64,000 nucleotides of DNA from G963662905 sp963676415 (GTDB lineage Bacteria; Bacteroidota; Bacteroidia; Bacteroidales; WRLA01): NCBI GenBank assembly GCA_963676415.1, contig OY781097.1, forward strand, positions 3,968,001-4,032,000. The letters are read 5' to 3'. A program made the position numbers and the translations under genes. The notes below the pieces were generated by a model. The model worked only from the letters and a program-made list of their open reading frames with translations. It was not told where the DNA came from and did not search any database. The number at the start of each line of letters is the position of its first letter. The first letter of the stretch is position 1. Shown piece after piece: positions 26,488 through 36,451 of the stretch.

Positions 26488-29400
26488 ATGAAAACTGAAT
26501 TATTTAAACTATCCCATCCGGAAAAAAGGGAGCTGATTACCGAACAATTATATCCCGCCACGGCATTTGCCAATAATCCCTTTCTGCTTCGTTTTAAAGG
26601 ACTTGCAAAAGCAGAATATCTGGAAACCGCACTATTGAAAATTGTGGAAACGCACGATGCCCTGCGCACGCAATTCACACAAAAAGAAGGCGTATTCTAT
26701 CAGTATGTAGCTCCTTATCAGGATTTTGTACCCGATTATCTCGATTTTTCGGATAATTATGGCCGCAAGCGCTTTCATCAGTGGATCGACAAAGCACGAA
26801 ACCATGTTTTCCGTTTTACCGACAGCCGTTTGTTTTATGCCGCCATCCTCAAATTACCGGACGATGAACACGCTATTTTCCTGAATGTACATCATATCCT
26901 TTCTGATGGGTTTACTTTCCATCTGCTGATCCATCAATTGGAGTACGTTTATAAACAATGTGTTGCTGGTGCGTCCACCGATTTGCCCGGGACACCTTCG
27001 CATTTGCAATATCTTGATTTTGAAAAAGAATATAAGGAATCATCGGCTTTTAAGCGCGACAAATCCTATTGGGAAGGTTGTTTTGATGAACTGCCGCCCG
27101 AACTGGTCCATCCCATGATCCGCTCCACAAAAGCTAATATTAAGGTAAAACACAGGGAATTGAAGCTGGATGACCAAACCGGGCGCGATGTGCTGGAATT
27201 CTGCCATATTCACAAAATTTCCTATTACAATCTGATGCTTGGGGTATTCAGTATTTATATGAGCAAAGTAAGCCGCAATGAGGAAATTGCCATCGGAAGT
27301 ATGACGCACAACCGCTACCGGCCGGAAATGAAACAAATGGCCGGGATGTTCGTCAATGCTTTTCCCTTTGTTTCATCGCCTTTGGAGGATATGAAAGCCA
27401 TTGATTTCCTGAAATCGACCAATGACGATTACCGCTATATCCTGAAAAACCATTCGGCTTATCCTTTGGATATTATGATGGACGACCTGCGCAAAAAACA
27501 CGATACGCTGCACAATCTAATGAATTATATGCTAATTGGGCAGGGAGACTACAGCACGGAGCTTTTCAAAGCAGAAATCCACTTCCCTGATTATGAACAA
27601 CCACCCTTCCAGTTGATCCTGAACCTGTTTTTTAACGACAGTCCGGGCGGTTTCCGCTTGCTCTATGTTCATCCTGAAGAAGCTTTTAGCAAACAAGATA
27701 TACAACATATTCACAATCAATTAGAAGCTTTACTTAAAGCAATACTTGATAAACCGGAAACAGAAATAGGTGCTATTCCTTTTTGTCCGCAAGCCGAAAA
27801 ACAAGAACTGTTACGGCAGGTCGGAAGCAGCATAAAACCTTTGCAGGATGAAAAAACCGTGGTGGATTTATTCCGCGACACGGCACAAAAATTCCCGCAG
27901 AATACAGCGCTGGTTTGCGATAAAAAGCAAATCACCTATGCTGAATTGGATGCAAAAAGTGAGCGTATTGCTGCTTTGCTCAAACACAAAGGGGCGCAAA
28001 AAGGCGAAATTATTGCCGTACTCAGCGATCCGGATATGGCCATGGTGTGCGGACCGCTCGCAGCATTGAAAGCTGGCTGTGCCTATATGCCCATTGATCA
28101 TCAGTATCCTGCTGAGCGTGTAGCTTTTATGCTTAAGGATTCTTCATGCCGATTTATCCTGAGCCGCAATAAATTCCTTGAAAACCTCAGTGATTTTGAT
28201 GGCGAAATTATTGATCTAGACCATCTTCCCGAAAATATTGAGCCACAAAAAGCGGAAAGCACGAATTGGGACGACCCAGCCTATATTATTTATACGAGCG
28301 GCTCAACAGGAAAGCCCAAGGGGGTTTTAATTGGCCACCGTGCGTTGCGTTACCGCATGGACGATATGTTGCAGCGCATAGAAGCCAATGAGACAGACCG
28401 TTTTACGAAATTTGCCGGATTTGGATTTGATGCTTCTGTTTTTGAAATTTTTCCGGCTATCCTCTCCGGAGCTGCATTGCATATCCTGAATGATGACCTC
28501 AAACGCAATGTGAAGCAGCTTTTTAATTATACCATTGAAAACCAAATTACAAAGAGCTTCCTGCCGACACAGTTCCTGGAGCAGTTTATGGAGATGAAAG
28601 CAGAGGGCTGTCTAAAAATCGTTTATACCGGCGGCGATAAACTGCAGCGTTTTACCAAAAGCTCCTATCGGGTATTTAATTTTTATGGCCCTACAGAGGC
28701 TTGCGTTTATGCCACTTGCCATGAAGTGGATCATATAGAAGATAACATCCCGATTGGCGAAGCTGTGCTGCATACGCGCATTTACATCCTCGATAAGCAC
28801 CAAAATCCTGTGCCACAAGGCATTGCAGGTGAACTTTGTATTGCTGGGGAAGGTCTGGCCATGGAATACCTGAACCTGCCCGAAAAAACAAAAGAGGCAT
28901 TCATCAACGATCCTTTCTACGAAGGCGGGAAAATGTACCGCACTGGCGATCTGGCCCGCTATCGGATGGATGGAAAAATCGAATTCCTGGGCAGGATTGA
29001 TTTTCAGGTAAAAATCCGTGGATTCCGCATCGAACCAGTTGAAATTGAGCGCGTAATGCTCCAGTTTACGGATGTGCGCGAAGTGGTTGTCGTGCCCCGA
29101 AAGGACAAAAATGACAAAGCCTACCTTTGTGGGTATTTTACTTCCTCACGCAAAATTGAAAAGAAACAACTCACTGATTTTCTGGGAAAAGCACTGCCCG
29201 ATTATATGATCCCGGCATTTTTGATCCAACTCGATCAAATGCCAATTTCTACCAGTGGGAAAATCGACCGTAAATTATTGCCTGAACCCACTGTGGAGCG
29301 AGAGCTTGTCCCTGCAGAAAATGGTGTGGAAGAAAAGCTGCTCGCTTTCTGGAAAGAAATATTGGGACTTGAGGAAATAGGGGTTACGGAAAATTTCTTT

Positions 29401-32400
29401 GATCTGGGTGGTCATTCCCTGAAAGTGACTCAGTTACAGACTGAAATACAAAACTTCTTCCATGCGGATATCCCTTTCTCACAATTGTTTGCCCATGCCA
29501 ACATCCGCGAACAGGCAATACTGGTAAAATCAGCGCGCAAGGTTTCCGTTGATACCATCGAACGTCTGGATGCCCGCGATTACTATCCGGTTTCCTCCGC
29601 TCAGAAACGCCTGGTTTTCTGGGAGGAAATGAGCAATGCCGGACTGATGAACAATATTCCACTGATTATCAAGCTTAAAGGGAAAGTTAACGAAGCTGAT
29701 ATTAGCTCAGCCATCGACAAAATTATCCAACGCCATGAATCTTTGCGCACAAGTTTTGATATCATCAATGGGGAAGCGGTACAGATTGTGCATGATAATC
29801 TACGTTTTAAAAAGAAAATAAAAGATATAAAACCCACGGAGCTGGATGCATATATCGAAGATTTTGCCCAACCGTTTGATATACGCAAAGCACCTCTTTT
29901 CCGTATTCATTTGCTTCGTTTTTCAGCTGATGAATATTGCCTGCTCATGGATTTCCATCATGCAATATTTGATGGCAGCTCCTACCTCCTGTTTTTTAAT
30001 GAATTGTGTGCAATACTGGAAAACAAGGTTTTACCAACACTTCATGTGCAATATCGTGATTTCGCCGACTGGCAAAACCGCATCCATATTTCGGATATGA
30101 TGCAGGAACACGAACAATGGTGGATGAACCTTTTCCGCGATGAAGTCCCTGTTCTGGATCTGCCAACGGATTATCCGCGCCCTGCCGTTTTGCAGCAGGC
30201 AGGCAAGACCTACAGCACTTTGCTTTCGAAAGAAATGTCGGCAGGCATACACACTTTTGCTATAGAACACCAAATTACCCTCTACCCTCTTTTTGTAGCT
30301 GTATTCAGCAGTTTATTAGGACGTTACGCTTCCAAAGACGATTTGGTTCTGGGAGCAGGAATGGCGGGACGCGCGCATGTGGACGTGCAAAACCTGATCG
30401 GGATGTTTGTAAACACCATCGTATTGCGCAATAAACCTGTTGCAGAGAAAAGCTTTACGGACTTTATGCTGGAAGTACAGCAAAACTTTCTCGAAGCTTT
30501 TGATCATCAGGATTATCAGTTTGAACGCCTGGTTGAAAAACTCAAGATCGAGCGAGATTCCAGCCGTAACCCGCTTTATGATGTCGCCCTTGTTTATCAG
30601 AGCATGGGCTTTCCAAAACGCAATATCAACGGCCTTCAGCTTACCGCTGAGGAACTTCCTGCTCCGGCAGCTCATGCCGACATCATGCTGGAAGTCGTGG
30701 AAGAAGGCGATCAGTTCCGCCTGAACTGGGAATACCGTAGCAGTTTATATCGTGAAGATACCATTGAGCGCATGTGCAGGCATTTCGTTCAGCTAATGGG
30801 CAATATTCTGCATGATCCAAATGCCAAAATTGGTGAATACGAAATAGTTACACCTACTGAAGAGCAAATGTTGCTGCATGGTTTCAATCAAACGGAAGCT
30901 TCCTGGCCGGATACGGAATGCGTACATTATATCATTGAGCAGCATGCAGCACTCAATCCGGATCATATCGCACTTACATTCCGCGATCAAAAGATGAGCT
31001 ATGGCGAGATGAACCATAAAGCCAATCAACTGGCGCATAAACTGCGCGGCATGGGCGTAAAACCCGATGATTATGTGGGTATTATGATGGACAACAGCCT
31101 GGAAATGATTGTATCCATTCTGGCCATTCTGAAATCCGGTGGTTGTTATGTGCCTATGAAACCCGATTTCCCTGCCGACCGTGTACGCTATATGCTCGAA
31201 AATTGTGGTGCCCGTTTTATGGTTTGTCCGAAAAATTATCAGGAAAAAGCATTGGGATTCAATGGTGCATTTATTGATGTTTCAGACCCTCAGCTTTTTG
31301 AAGGAGATTTACCAAACCCGGAACATATCAACAAGCCGTCCGATCTGATTTATGTAATCTATACATCCGGCTCGACCGGAAAACCCAAAGGTGTCATGCT
31401 GGAGCACCGCAACATCACGCGCTTGTTTATCAATAGCGAAATGCCTTATAAACTTGATAATAAGGATGTTTGGAGTATGTTCCATGCCTTTTCGTTCGAT
31501 TTTTCTGTTTGGGAAATATTCGGGGCTTTGCTTTATGGTGCACGACTGCTCATTGTTCCCAAGGATGTGATTATCAATCCGTCCAGCTTTTTGCAGATGC
31601 TGAAAGATGAAAAAGTGACCATTCTGAGCCAAACGCCAGGAGCTTTTTATAACCTGATCGAAGAAGATCTGAAAACCGGAGACCACGATCTCGCTATCCG
31701 CTATGTAACCTTTGGAGGTGAAGCACTTAAGCCTGCCTTGCTGGCTGACTGGCACAAAAAATATCCGGATAGCCGACTGATCAATATGTACGGAATTACG
31801 GAAACAACGGTGCATGTAACTTTCAAGGAAATAGGTGATTATGAAATTGAGAACAATATTTCGAATATTGGTGTGCCCATTCCTACCCTGCGCACTTATG
31901 TGATGGACGTGCGTCAGAAGCTGATGCCTATTGGTGCTCCGGGTGAAATCTGCGTAACCGGCGATGGACTGGCACGTGGCTATCTCGGATTGCCGGAAAT
32001 GACGGCCTCACGATTTATCCCAAATCCATATCTGCCCGATGAAAAAATCTATCGTTCGGGCGACTTGGCACGTATGCTGCCCAATGGCGAAATGGAATAT
32101 CTGGGACGTATCGACTTCCAGGTGAAAATCAGGGGATTCCGTATTGAACTTGGCGAAATTGAAAACCGCCTCCTCACCCACCCCGATGTGCATGAATGCA
32201 TTGTGCTGGCGCGCGATGACGAACATGGCGATAAATACCTCATTGCTTATCTGGAAACCGAAGAACATCTCGCTGTTGGCGATATCAAGGAATTTCTGCG
32301 AAAAGACCTGCCCGATTATATGATTCCGGGCTATTTCATTTGCCTGTCCAAATTCCCCATGAATGTCAATGGTAAAGTTGACAGAAAAAACCTTCCGCTG

Positions 32401-34371
32401 CCCGATGAACATATTGAAACGGGTAAAGAATTTGTTGCGGCACAAAATGAAGTACAAAAGAAAATTGCCCTGGCTTTTGAGAAAATTCTCGCTATCACGG
32501 AAGTAAGCATAGAAGACGATTTCTTTGATATTGGAGGGCACAGCCTCCGTGCCGTAAGCCTTGTGGCTGAGCTTCAAAAAGACTTTGAAGTGAGCGTCAA
32601 CGATATTTTTGAATACCGGACTATTGAGAAGCTGGCTGTCAACATCAAGGAGAAAACGCTGGACATCAGCAAAAAACTGGCACAAATCCCCGAAGTACTG
32701 CTGAAGCAGGCAGAGCGCTCCATGGCTTTTGAAAAATCTGAAGCCTATACAAAACGTATGCAGGCTTATCGTGACCATTTTAGCCGCTACGATCAGCTCG
32801 AAGCCCGCAACGATAATGATTACCGCAAAATACTGCTAACGGGCACAACGGGTTATCTTGGCGTTCATCTTCTGCATGAACTGCTCAGCGATGGCACTAC
32901 CGAAATTTATGTGCTGGTACGTGGAAAAGATACTAATGACGCTCAAAACCGCCTCAGCAGGCATACTTCCTATTATTTTGGCCGGGATTATTGCCACGAT
33001 TATGAAGAACGTTTGCATGTGCTCTGCGGTGATCTGGGACAACCTGATCTGGGTCTGGGCGCTGATCTTTATCATGATCTTGCCACAAAACTTGATGCCG
33101 TTTATCATCCGGCTGCCCTGGTAAAACATTATGGAGATATTGAAGTATTCCGCAAAAATAATGTGGAAGCTGTGGCTTATCTGCTCGATCTGGCGCAAAA
33201 AAGCCGTAAAAAAGACTTCCATCATGTGAGCACGCTTTCGGTTTTCAATGGAAGCGTGGAAGGCAGGCATGATGTGCTCTATACCGAAGATGATTATGAT
33301 AGTGGACAGCAGTCGGGCAATTATTATGCGCAAACCAAATTTGAAGCCGAAAAACTAGTGATGGACGCGCGCAGTAATGGTCTGAACACCAGCATTTACC
33401 GAATTGGCAATGTGTCTGTAAACAGCCGCACCGGCAAATTGCAATCGGATGTGGAAGGCAATGCATTCTACAGCGTGCTGAAAGCTTATGTGAATATTGG
33501 CGCAGTACCTCAGGAGTTTAATGAAGTGGAATTTGCCTGGGTGAATGAACTTGCTGCATCTATCGTGTTGCTTTCAAAACAAACTGCGCTCAACAACGCC
33601 TGTTGGCATTTATGGAATACAAACAAGATACAGCTGGCCGATGTGCTGTCCGATAAAAAGCTCAATTTAAACATAGAACCTATGGATTTTGAAGGTTTTG
33701 CAGCTTATCTTGCCCGTCTTTATGATGTAACGGCATTTAAACCACATATCGAAAAGTTGTTGCTGCATATGGGCTGGATTGACTTGTTGAATGCACGTCC
33801 GGATGAAGTGCTGAAGGAAATCACCATTGAACATATTATTTCTGAACGCACCGATTTCGTACTGCATAAACTGGGTTTTGTCTGGCCGGCCAATGATGCA
33901 GCACTATTGCGTAAAATGCTGATTCAGGCCCTGGCAGAACGCATGGCCTTTATGCGACAGGAAAATCCTTTCGGAAAAATCAGTGAAGAACTGGCCGAAG
34001 CCCTTGCTCCCATTATGCGGCGCAAATACTACAAAGAAGGCGAAGATGTGCTCTGGGAAAATGAAAAAGCGGACCACCTCAATATCATTGAAGATGGATA
34101 TGCCGAACTGAGCCGTCATTCTGCTACCGGATGGCTGGGCACTATTGGGCTGAGCCAGAAAGGCGGTATGCTCGGACTGGAAAGCCTTACAGCCGATAAA
34201 CGCTCGGCAGTAATAGCCGAAGCAATTTTGAGCGGAATCACTCTTTATGAAGTCGATAATGAAAAACTCAAACTGTTGATGCAGCAAAACCCTGCAATAG
34301 CGATGCATTTCATCGATTTGATGGGCGACAGCATCAGGAAGCTTGAGCGGATGATCGTTAACTTGGGCTAA
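26488..34371 (+). CDS. Dimodular NRPS C-A-T-C-A-T-R with C-terminal cNMP-binding-like domain
   Basis: 2627 residues, no frameshift. C1: about 10-440, HHILSDG at 135-141. A1: about 455-960, TSGSTGKPKG 603-612, Lys925. T1: 960-1020, GGHS with Ser977. C2: about 1030-1460, HHAIFDG at 1157-1163. A2: about 1480-1990, TSGSTGKPKG 1626-1635, Lys1963. T2: Ser2019. R domain: 2105-2480, TGTTGYLG 2118-2125 and Y2280/K2284 of a short-chain-dehydrogenase fold. It should join two amino acids on phosphopantetheine arms and release an aldehyde or alcohol with NADPH. Residues about 2495-2627 (RKYYKEGEDVLW, HLNIIEDGYAELSRH, GLESLTADKRSAVIAEA) match a Crp-type cyclic-nucleotide-binding fold, an unexpected addition with no linker stop. 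C1 at the start could accept an acyl starter. No phosphopantetheinyl transferase or exporter is nearby, so the protein depends on enzymes encoded elsewhere. Confidence 0.93.
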   Translation: MKTELFKLSHPEKRELITEQLYPATAFANNPFLLRFKGLAKAEYLETALLKIVETHDALRTQFTQKEGVFYQYVAPYQDFVPDYLDFSDNYGRKRFHQWIDKARNHVFRFTDSRLFYAAILKLPDDEHAIFLNVHHILSDGFTFHLLIHQLEYVYKQCVAGASTDLPGTPSHLQYLDFEKEYKESSAFKRDKSYWEGCFDELPPELVHPMIRSTKANIKVKHRELKLDDQTGRDVLEFCHIHKISYYNLMLGVFSIYMSKVSRNEEIAIGSMTHNRYRPEMKQMAGMFVNAFPFVSSPLEDMKAIDFLKSTNDDYRYILKNHSAYPLDIMMDDLRKKHDTLHNLMNYMLIGQGDYSTELFKAEIHFPDYEQPPFQLILNLFFNDSPGGFRLLYVHPEEAFSKQDIQHIHNQLEALLKAILDKPETEIGAIPFCPQAEKQELLRQVGSSIKPLQDEKTVVDLFRDTAQKFPQNTALVCDKKQITYAELDAKSERIAALLKHKGAQKGEIIAVLSDPDMAMVCGPLAALKAGCAYMPIDHQYPAERVAFMLKDSSCRFILSRNKFLENLSDFDGEIIDLDHLPENIEPQKAESTNWDDPAYIIYTSGSTGKPKGVLIGHRALRYRMDDMLQRIEANETDRFTKFAGFGFDASVFEIFPAILSGAALHILNDDLKRNVKQLFNYTIENQITKSFLPTQFLEQFMEMKAEGCLKIVYTGGDKLQRFTKSSYRVFNFYGPTEACVYATCHEVDHIEDNIPIGEAVLHTRIYILDKHQNPVPQGIAGELCIAGEGLAMEYLNLPEKTKEAFINDPFYEGGKMYRTGDLARYRMDGKIEFLGRIDFQVKIRGFRIEPVEIERVMLQFTDVREVVVVPRKDKNDKAYLCGYFTSSRKIEKKQLTDFLGKALPDYMIPAFLIQLDQMPISTSGKIDRKLLPEPTVERELVPAENGVEEKLLAFWKEILGLEEIGVTENFFDLGGHSLKVTQLQTEIQNFFHADIPFSQLFAHANIREQAILVKSARKVSVDTIERLDARDYYPVSSAQKRLVFWEEMSNAGLMNNIPLIIKLKGKVNEADISSAIDKIIQRHESLRTSFDIINGEAVQIVHDNLRFKKKIKDIKPTELDAYIEDFAQPFDIRKAPLFRIHLLRFSADEYCLLMDFHHAIFDGSSYLLFFNELCAILENKVLPTLHVQYRDFADWQNRIHISDMMQEHEQWWMNLFRDEVPVLDLPTDYPRPAVLQQAGKTYSTLLSKEMSAGIHTFAIEHQITLYPLFVAVFSSLLGRYASKDDLVLGAGMAGRAHVDVQNLIGMFVNTIVLRNKPVAEKSFTDFMLEVQQNFLEAFDHQDYQFERLVEKLKIERDSSRNPLYDVALVYQSMGFPKRNINGLQLTAEELPAPAAHADIMLEVVEEGDQFRLNWEYRSSLYREDTIERMCRHFVQLMGNILHDPNAKIGEYEIVTPTEEQMLLHGFNQTEASWPDTECVHYIIEQHAALNPDHIALTFRDQKMSYGEMNHKANQLAHKLRGMGVKPDDYVGIMMDNSLEMIVSILAILKSGGCYVPMKPDFPADRVRYMLENCGARFMVCPKNYQEKALGFNGAFIDVSDPQLFEGDLPNPEHINKPSDLIYVIYTSGSTGKPKGVMLEHRNITRLFINSEMPYKLDNKDVWSMFHAFSFDFSVWEIFGALLYGARLLIVPKDVIINPSSFLQMLKDEKVTILSQTPGAFYNLIEEDLKTGDHDLAIRYVTFGGEALKPALLADWHKKYPDSRLINMYGITETTVHVTFKEIGDYEIENNISNIGVPIPTLRTYVMDVRQKLMPIGAPGEICVTGDGLARGYLGLPEMTASRFIPNPYLPDEKIYRSGDLARMLPNGEMEYLGRIDFQVKIRGFRIELGEIENRLLTHPDVHECIVLARDDEHGDKYLIAYLETEEHLAVGDIKEFLRKDLPDYMIPGYFICLSKFPMNVNGKVDRKNLPLPDEHIETGKEFVAAQNEVQKKIALAFEKILAITEVSIEDDFFDIGGHSLRAVSLVAELQKDFEVSVNDIFEYRTIEKLAVNIKEKTLDISKKLAQIPEVLLKQAERSMAFEKSEAYTKRMQAYRDHFSRYDQLEARNDNDYRKILLTGTTGYLGVHLLHELLSDGTTEIYVLVRGKDTNDAQNRLSRHTSYYFGRDYCHDYEERLHVLCGDLGQPDLGLGADLYHDLATKLDAVYHPAALVKHYGDIEVFRKNNVEAVAYLLDLAQKSRKKDFHHVSTLSVFNGSVEGRHDVLYTEDDYDSGQQSGNYYAQTKFEAEKLVMDARSNGLNTSIYRIGNVSVNSRTGKLQSDVEGNAFYSVLKAYVNIGAVPQEFNEVEFAWVNELAASIVLLSKQTALNNACWHLWNTNKIQLADVLSDKKLNLNIEPMDFEGFAAYLARLYDVTAFKPHIEKLLLHMGWIDLLNARPDEVLKEITIEHIISERTDFVLHKLGFVWPANDAALLRKMLIQALAERMAFMRQENPFGKISEELAEALAPIMRRKYYKEGEDVLWENEKADHLNIIEDGYAELSRHSATGWLGTIGLSQKGGMLGLESLTADKRSAVIAEAILSGITLYEVDNEKLKLLMQQNPAIAMHFIDLMGDSIRKLERMIVNLG

Positions 34372-34413
34372 ATGCCAAAAAACTGCAAACGCCATGATTT
34401 GTTAAATTAGATT

Positions 34414-34447
34414 AAAGCCTTCTTTAAATATTGTTAATGAAGGCTTT
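34414..34447 (+). terminator. Hairpin after the NRPS gene
   Basis: AAAGCCTTC pairs with GAAGGCTTT around a 16-nt loop, 42 bp after the stop. The following T run is weak, so termination is likely but not certain. Confidence 0.5.
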
Positions 34448-34501
34448 AAAGTGCTTTCAGCTTGTGCTGGTCATTTTTTTAGAAAAAAAGTGAAGCAATC
34501 A

Positions 34502-34532
34502 CTTGACTGATCAGGAATTCTTTCTATCTTTG
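34502..34532 (+). promoter_or_regulatory. Promoter of tRNA-Arg
   Basis: CTTG (34502-34505), 19 nt, then TATCTTTG (34525-34532), matching the Bacteroidetes consensus. It lies 33 bp before the mature tRNA. Confidence 0.65.
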
Positions 34533-34565
34533 CAGCCGCAAATGACACAAAAAGTCAAGTTTGCA

Positions 34566-34639
34566 GGACCCGTAGCATAATTGGATAGTGCACCTGACTA
34601 CGGATCAGGAGGTTAGGGGTTCGAATCCCTTCGGGTTCA
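34566..34639 (+). tRNA. tRNA-Arg (anticodon ACG)
   Basis: 74 nt. The acceptor stem GGACCCG pairs with CGGGTTC (one G-U). The anticodon stem CTGA.. ..TCAG holds the loop with ACG. The T arm AGGGGTTCGAATCCCT is standard. CCA is not encoded. Confidence 0.93.
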
Positions 34640-34649
34640 CTTGAAAGAC

Positions 34650-34684
34650 AGCCTGTTACAAAGAAATTTGTGACAGGCTTTTTT
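34650..34684 (+). terminator. Terminator of tRNA-Arg
   Basis: AGCCTGT pairs with ACAGGCT, with a further inner pairing CAAA/TTTG, followed by six T residues. Confidence 0.85.
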
Positions 34685-34792
34685 ATTTATGGGCATTTCA
34701 ATAATTACCCGCAAAGCAGGCACGAAATATGGAACAGGATCATTCTTTAATAATCGGCCCATTTTATTAGAGTTAATATATAAATGCATTCA

Positions 34793-34800
34793 TATTTTTG
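34793..34800 (+). promoter_or_regulatory. -7 element of the ClpP-like gene
   Basis: TATTTTTG, 52 bp before the start codon at 34853. Confidence 0.45.
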
Positions 34801-34852
34801 TTAAAATTGTAGATTATTTTCAAAACCAGCTAATTAGCAAATAAAACTTACA

Positions 34853-35416
34853 ATGGCGAACGATACAACTTTGCAGGACATCATTGACTCACGTATTTTA
34901 AACAATCGGAAAATCCTGCTCTGGGGGCAGATCGACGATAAACTGGCAAAATACGTCACAGAGCGGATGTTATATCTTGAAATGATCTCACCGGAACAGG
35001 AAATTCAGTTAATAATCAATAGTCCAGGTGGTTATGTAACTTCAGGTTTTGCAATTTATGACACCATGAACTGCATCAGCAGCCCGGTTTCGACGGTTTG
35101 TACGGGTTTGGCGGCTTCCATGGCGTCGATCCTATTATCTAATGGCATAAAGGGCAGGCGCTTTGTTTTGCCTTTGGCACGGGTGATGATCCATCAGCCC
35201 AGCGGTGGTGCAGGAGGATCTGCTTCGGATATTGAAATCCAACTGGACGAAATCATCAAAACCAAAAAACTCGGTGCTGCTTTGCTGGCAAAAAACTGTG
35301 GACAGAGCATCGAAAAAGTCCAGGAAGACTTTAACCGCGACTACTGGATGTCGGCCGAGGAATCGGTTAAATATGGTATTGTTGACAGTATCATGAACCA
35401 AATGGTTGAAAGCTAA
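34853..35416 (+). CDS. clpP: ClpP-family serine peptidase
   Basis: 187 residues. The fold is that of the Clp proteolytic subunit: ILLWGQIDDK, QLIINSPGGYVTSGFAIYD, the nucleophile S89 in GLAASMAS, H114 in MIHQPSGG, and D163 in RDYWMSAEE. It would degrade proteins fed by a Clp ATPase in the cytoplasm. It is shorter than typical ClpP at the N-terminus and lies away from tig or clpX, so it may be a second ClpP. It converges with the next gene, whose stop is 2 bp away. Confidence 0.88.
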   Translation: MANDTTLQDIIDSRILNNRKILLWGQIDDKLAKYVTERMLYLEMISPEQEIQLIINSPGGYVTSGFAIYDTMNCISSPVSTVCTGLAASMASILLSNGIKGRRFVLPLARVMIHQPSGGAGGSASDIEIQLDEIIKTKKLGAALLAKNCGQSIEKVQEDFNRDYWMSAEESVKYGIVDSIMNQMVES

Positions 35417-35418
35417 GG

Positions 35419-36249
35419 TTATGGCCTGTTGAATTTTACGGACAAACCCAGCGTGATGCTCAGGTTTGTATTGTGCGCATCCGAGCTGATACCATAGTAG
35501 TTCTTAAGCTCACGTACAAGTGGGGAATCCGGAATTTTTACCCAGGTATTCGCGTTGAGTGCATCGATTTTTGCAAGCCCATAGCTGTACCTGAAACGTG
35601 CAATAATATCTATGCTCCCGCTTATTTTTTGCTTGAATCCCCCGCCAATAAGCAAGCCGTAATCGAATGATGTGGTATGTCCGGGAGTGGCATCAGGGAT
35701 ATCGTGCCAACAATTGCACATCGGCTGGCCAGTATCTTCACTCGTCCATGATCGGCACTCTTCAATAAAAATATAGCTTCGCATCCAAATTCCACTATAT
35801 ATACCCGCTTCTAAAAAAATGCGGGCTGATTTTAGCAGATAACGCCTGTAAACCAAAGGGATTACCAGATAATCATTTGTAAGTTTCTTAAGATAGCTGT
35901 AATGTTGATCGCTTCCGTAATCGCTTGTCCAGCTTGTATGGTATTTCAGATTATTGCCTTTTGTTTCAAAATAAAAACCCACCAATAAACTTTGCCTGGC
36001 ATCCAAATGATACTCAGCATCGACCCCAAACGTCAATCCTTTATATGATTCTCCTTCATATTTCGGACTGATATAAAGAAAATTATAGTGAGAATCGAAC
36101 GGATTCGTTTTCACAAAAAAGGGATCACGATTTATAAAGCCTGAGATATTCAGGCCATAATGAAAATTAAGGGAAAAGCCTGTGCTGTCCTGTGCATAAG
36201 ACGCGATAATTAAAAGGCTTAAAATGATTAAGGCGTAGAGTTTTTTCAT
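35419..36249 (-). CDS. Outer-membrane beta-barrel protein, paralogue 1
   Basis: 276 residues. The signal peptide (1-19) ends ASYAQDS. The remainder alternates hydrophobic strands (FGVDAEYHLDARQSLLVGFYFETKG, YLVIPLVYRRYLLKSARIFLEAGIYSGIW, SFDYGLLIGGGFKQK), typical of Bacteroidetes PorT-like/outer-membrane beta-barrel proteins. It shares its whole layout with the interrupted gene just upstream (36264-38210), so the two arose by tandem duplication. Function unknown. Confidence 0.75.
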   Translation of the reverse strand: MKKLYALIILSLLIIASYAQDSTGFSLNFHYGLNISGFINRDPFFVKTNPFDSHYNFLYISPKYEGESYKGLTFGVDAEYHLDARQSLLVGFYFETKGNNLKYHTSWTSDYGSDQHYSYLKKLTNDYLVIPLVYRRYLLKSARIFLEAGIYSGIWMRSYIFIEECRSWTSEDTGQPMCNCWHDIPDATPGHTTSFDYGLLIGGGFKQKISGSIDIIARFRYSYGLAKIDALNANTWVKIPDSPLVRELKNYYGISSDAHNTNLSITLGLSVKFNRP

Positions 36250-36451
36250 TGATTTTAAACTGTTTATATTTTATAGGAAATTCCAATCGTAATACTCAGG
36301 CTGGTATTGCGTGCATCCGAGCTGATACCATAGTAGTTTTTTAGATTATATACAGTGGAAAAATTTGGCATGATTTTTTCCCAGGTATTTTTATTGAGTG
36401 CATCAATTTTAACAAGTCCATAGCTATATCTGAGGCGCGCATTAATTCCTA

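Noticed and set aside
32008..32778. 256-residue minus-strand frame inside the NRPS gene
   Set aside because: It lies wholly opposite conserved A2 and T2 motifs. The sense frame explains the codon pattern.
26488..34371. Possible assembly fusion of NRPS with an unrelated Crp-family gene
   Set aside because: The frame is continuous with no stop or start signals at the junction, and composition is even. A tail lacking the helix-turn-helix of Crp regulators argues for a true fusion.
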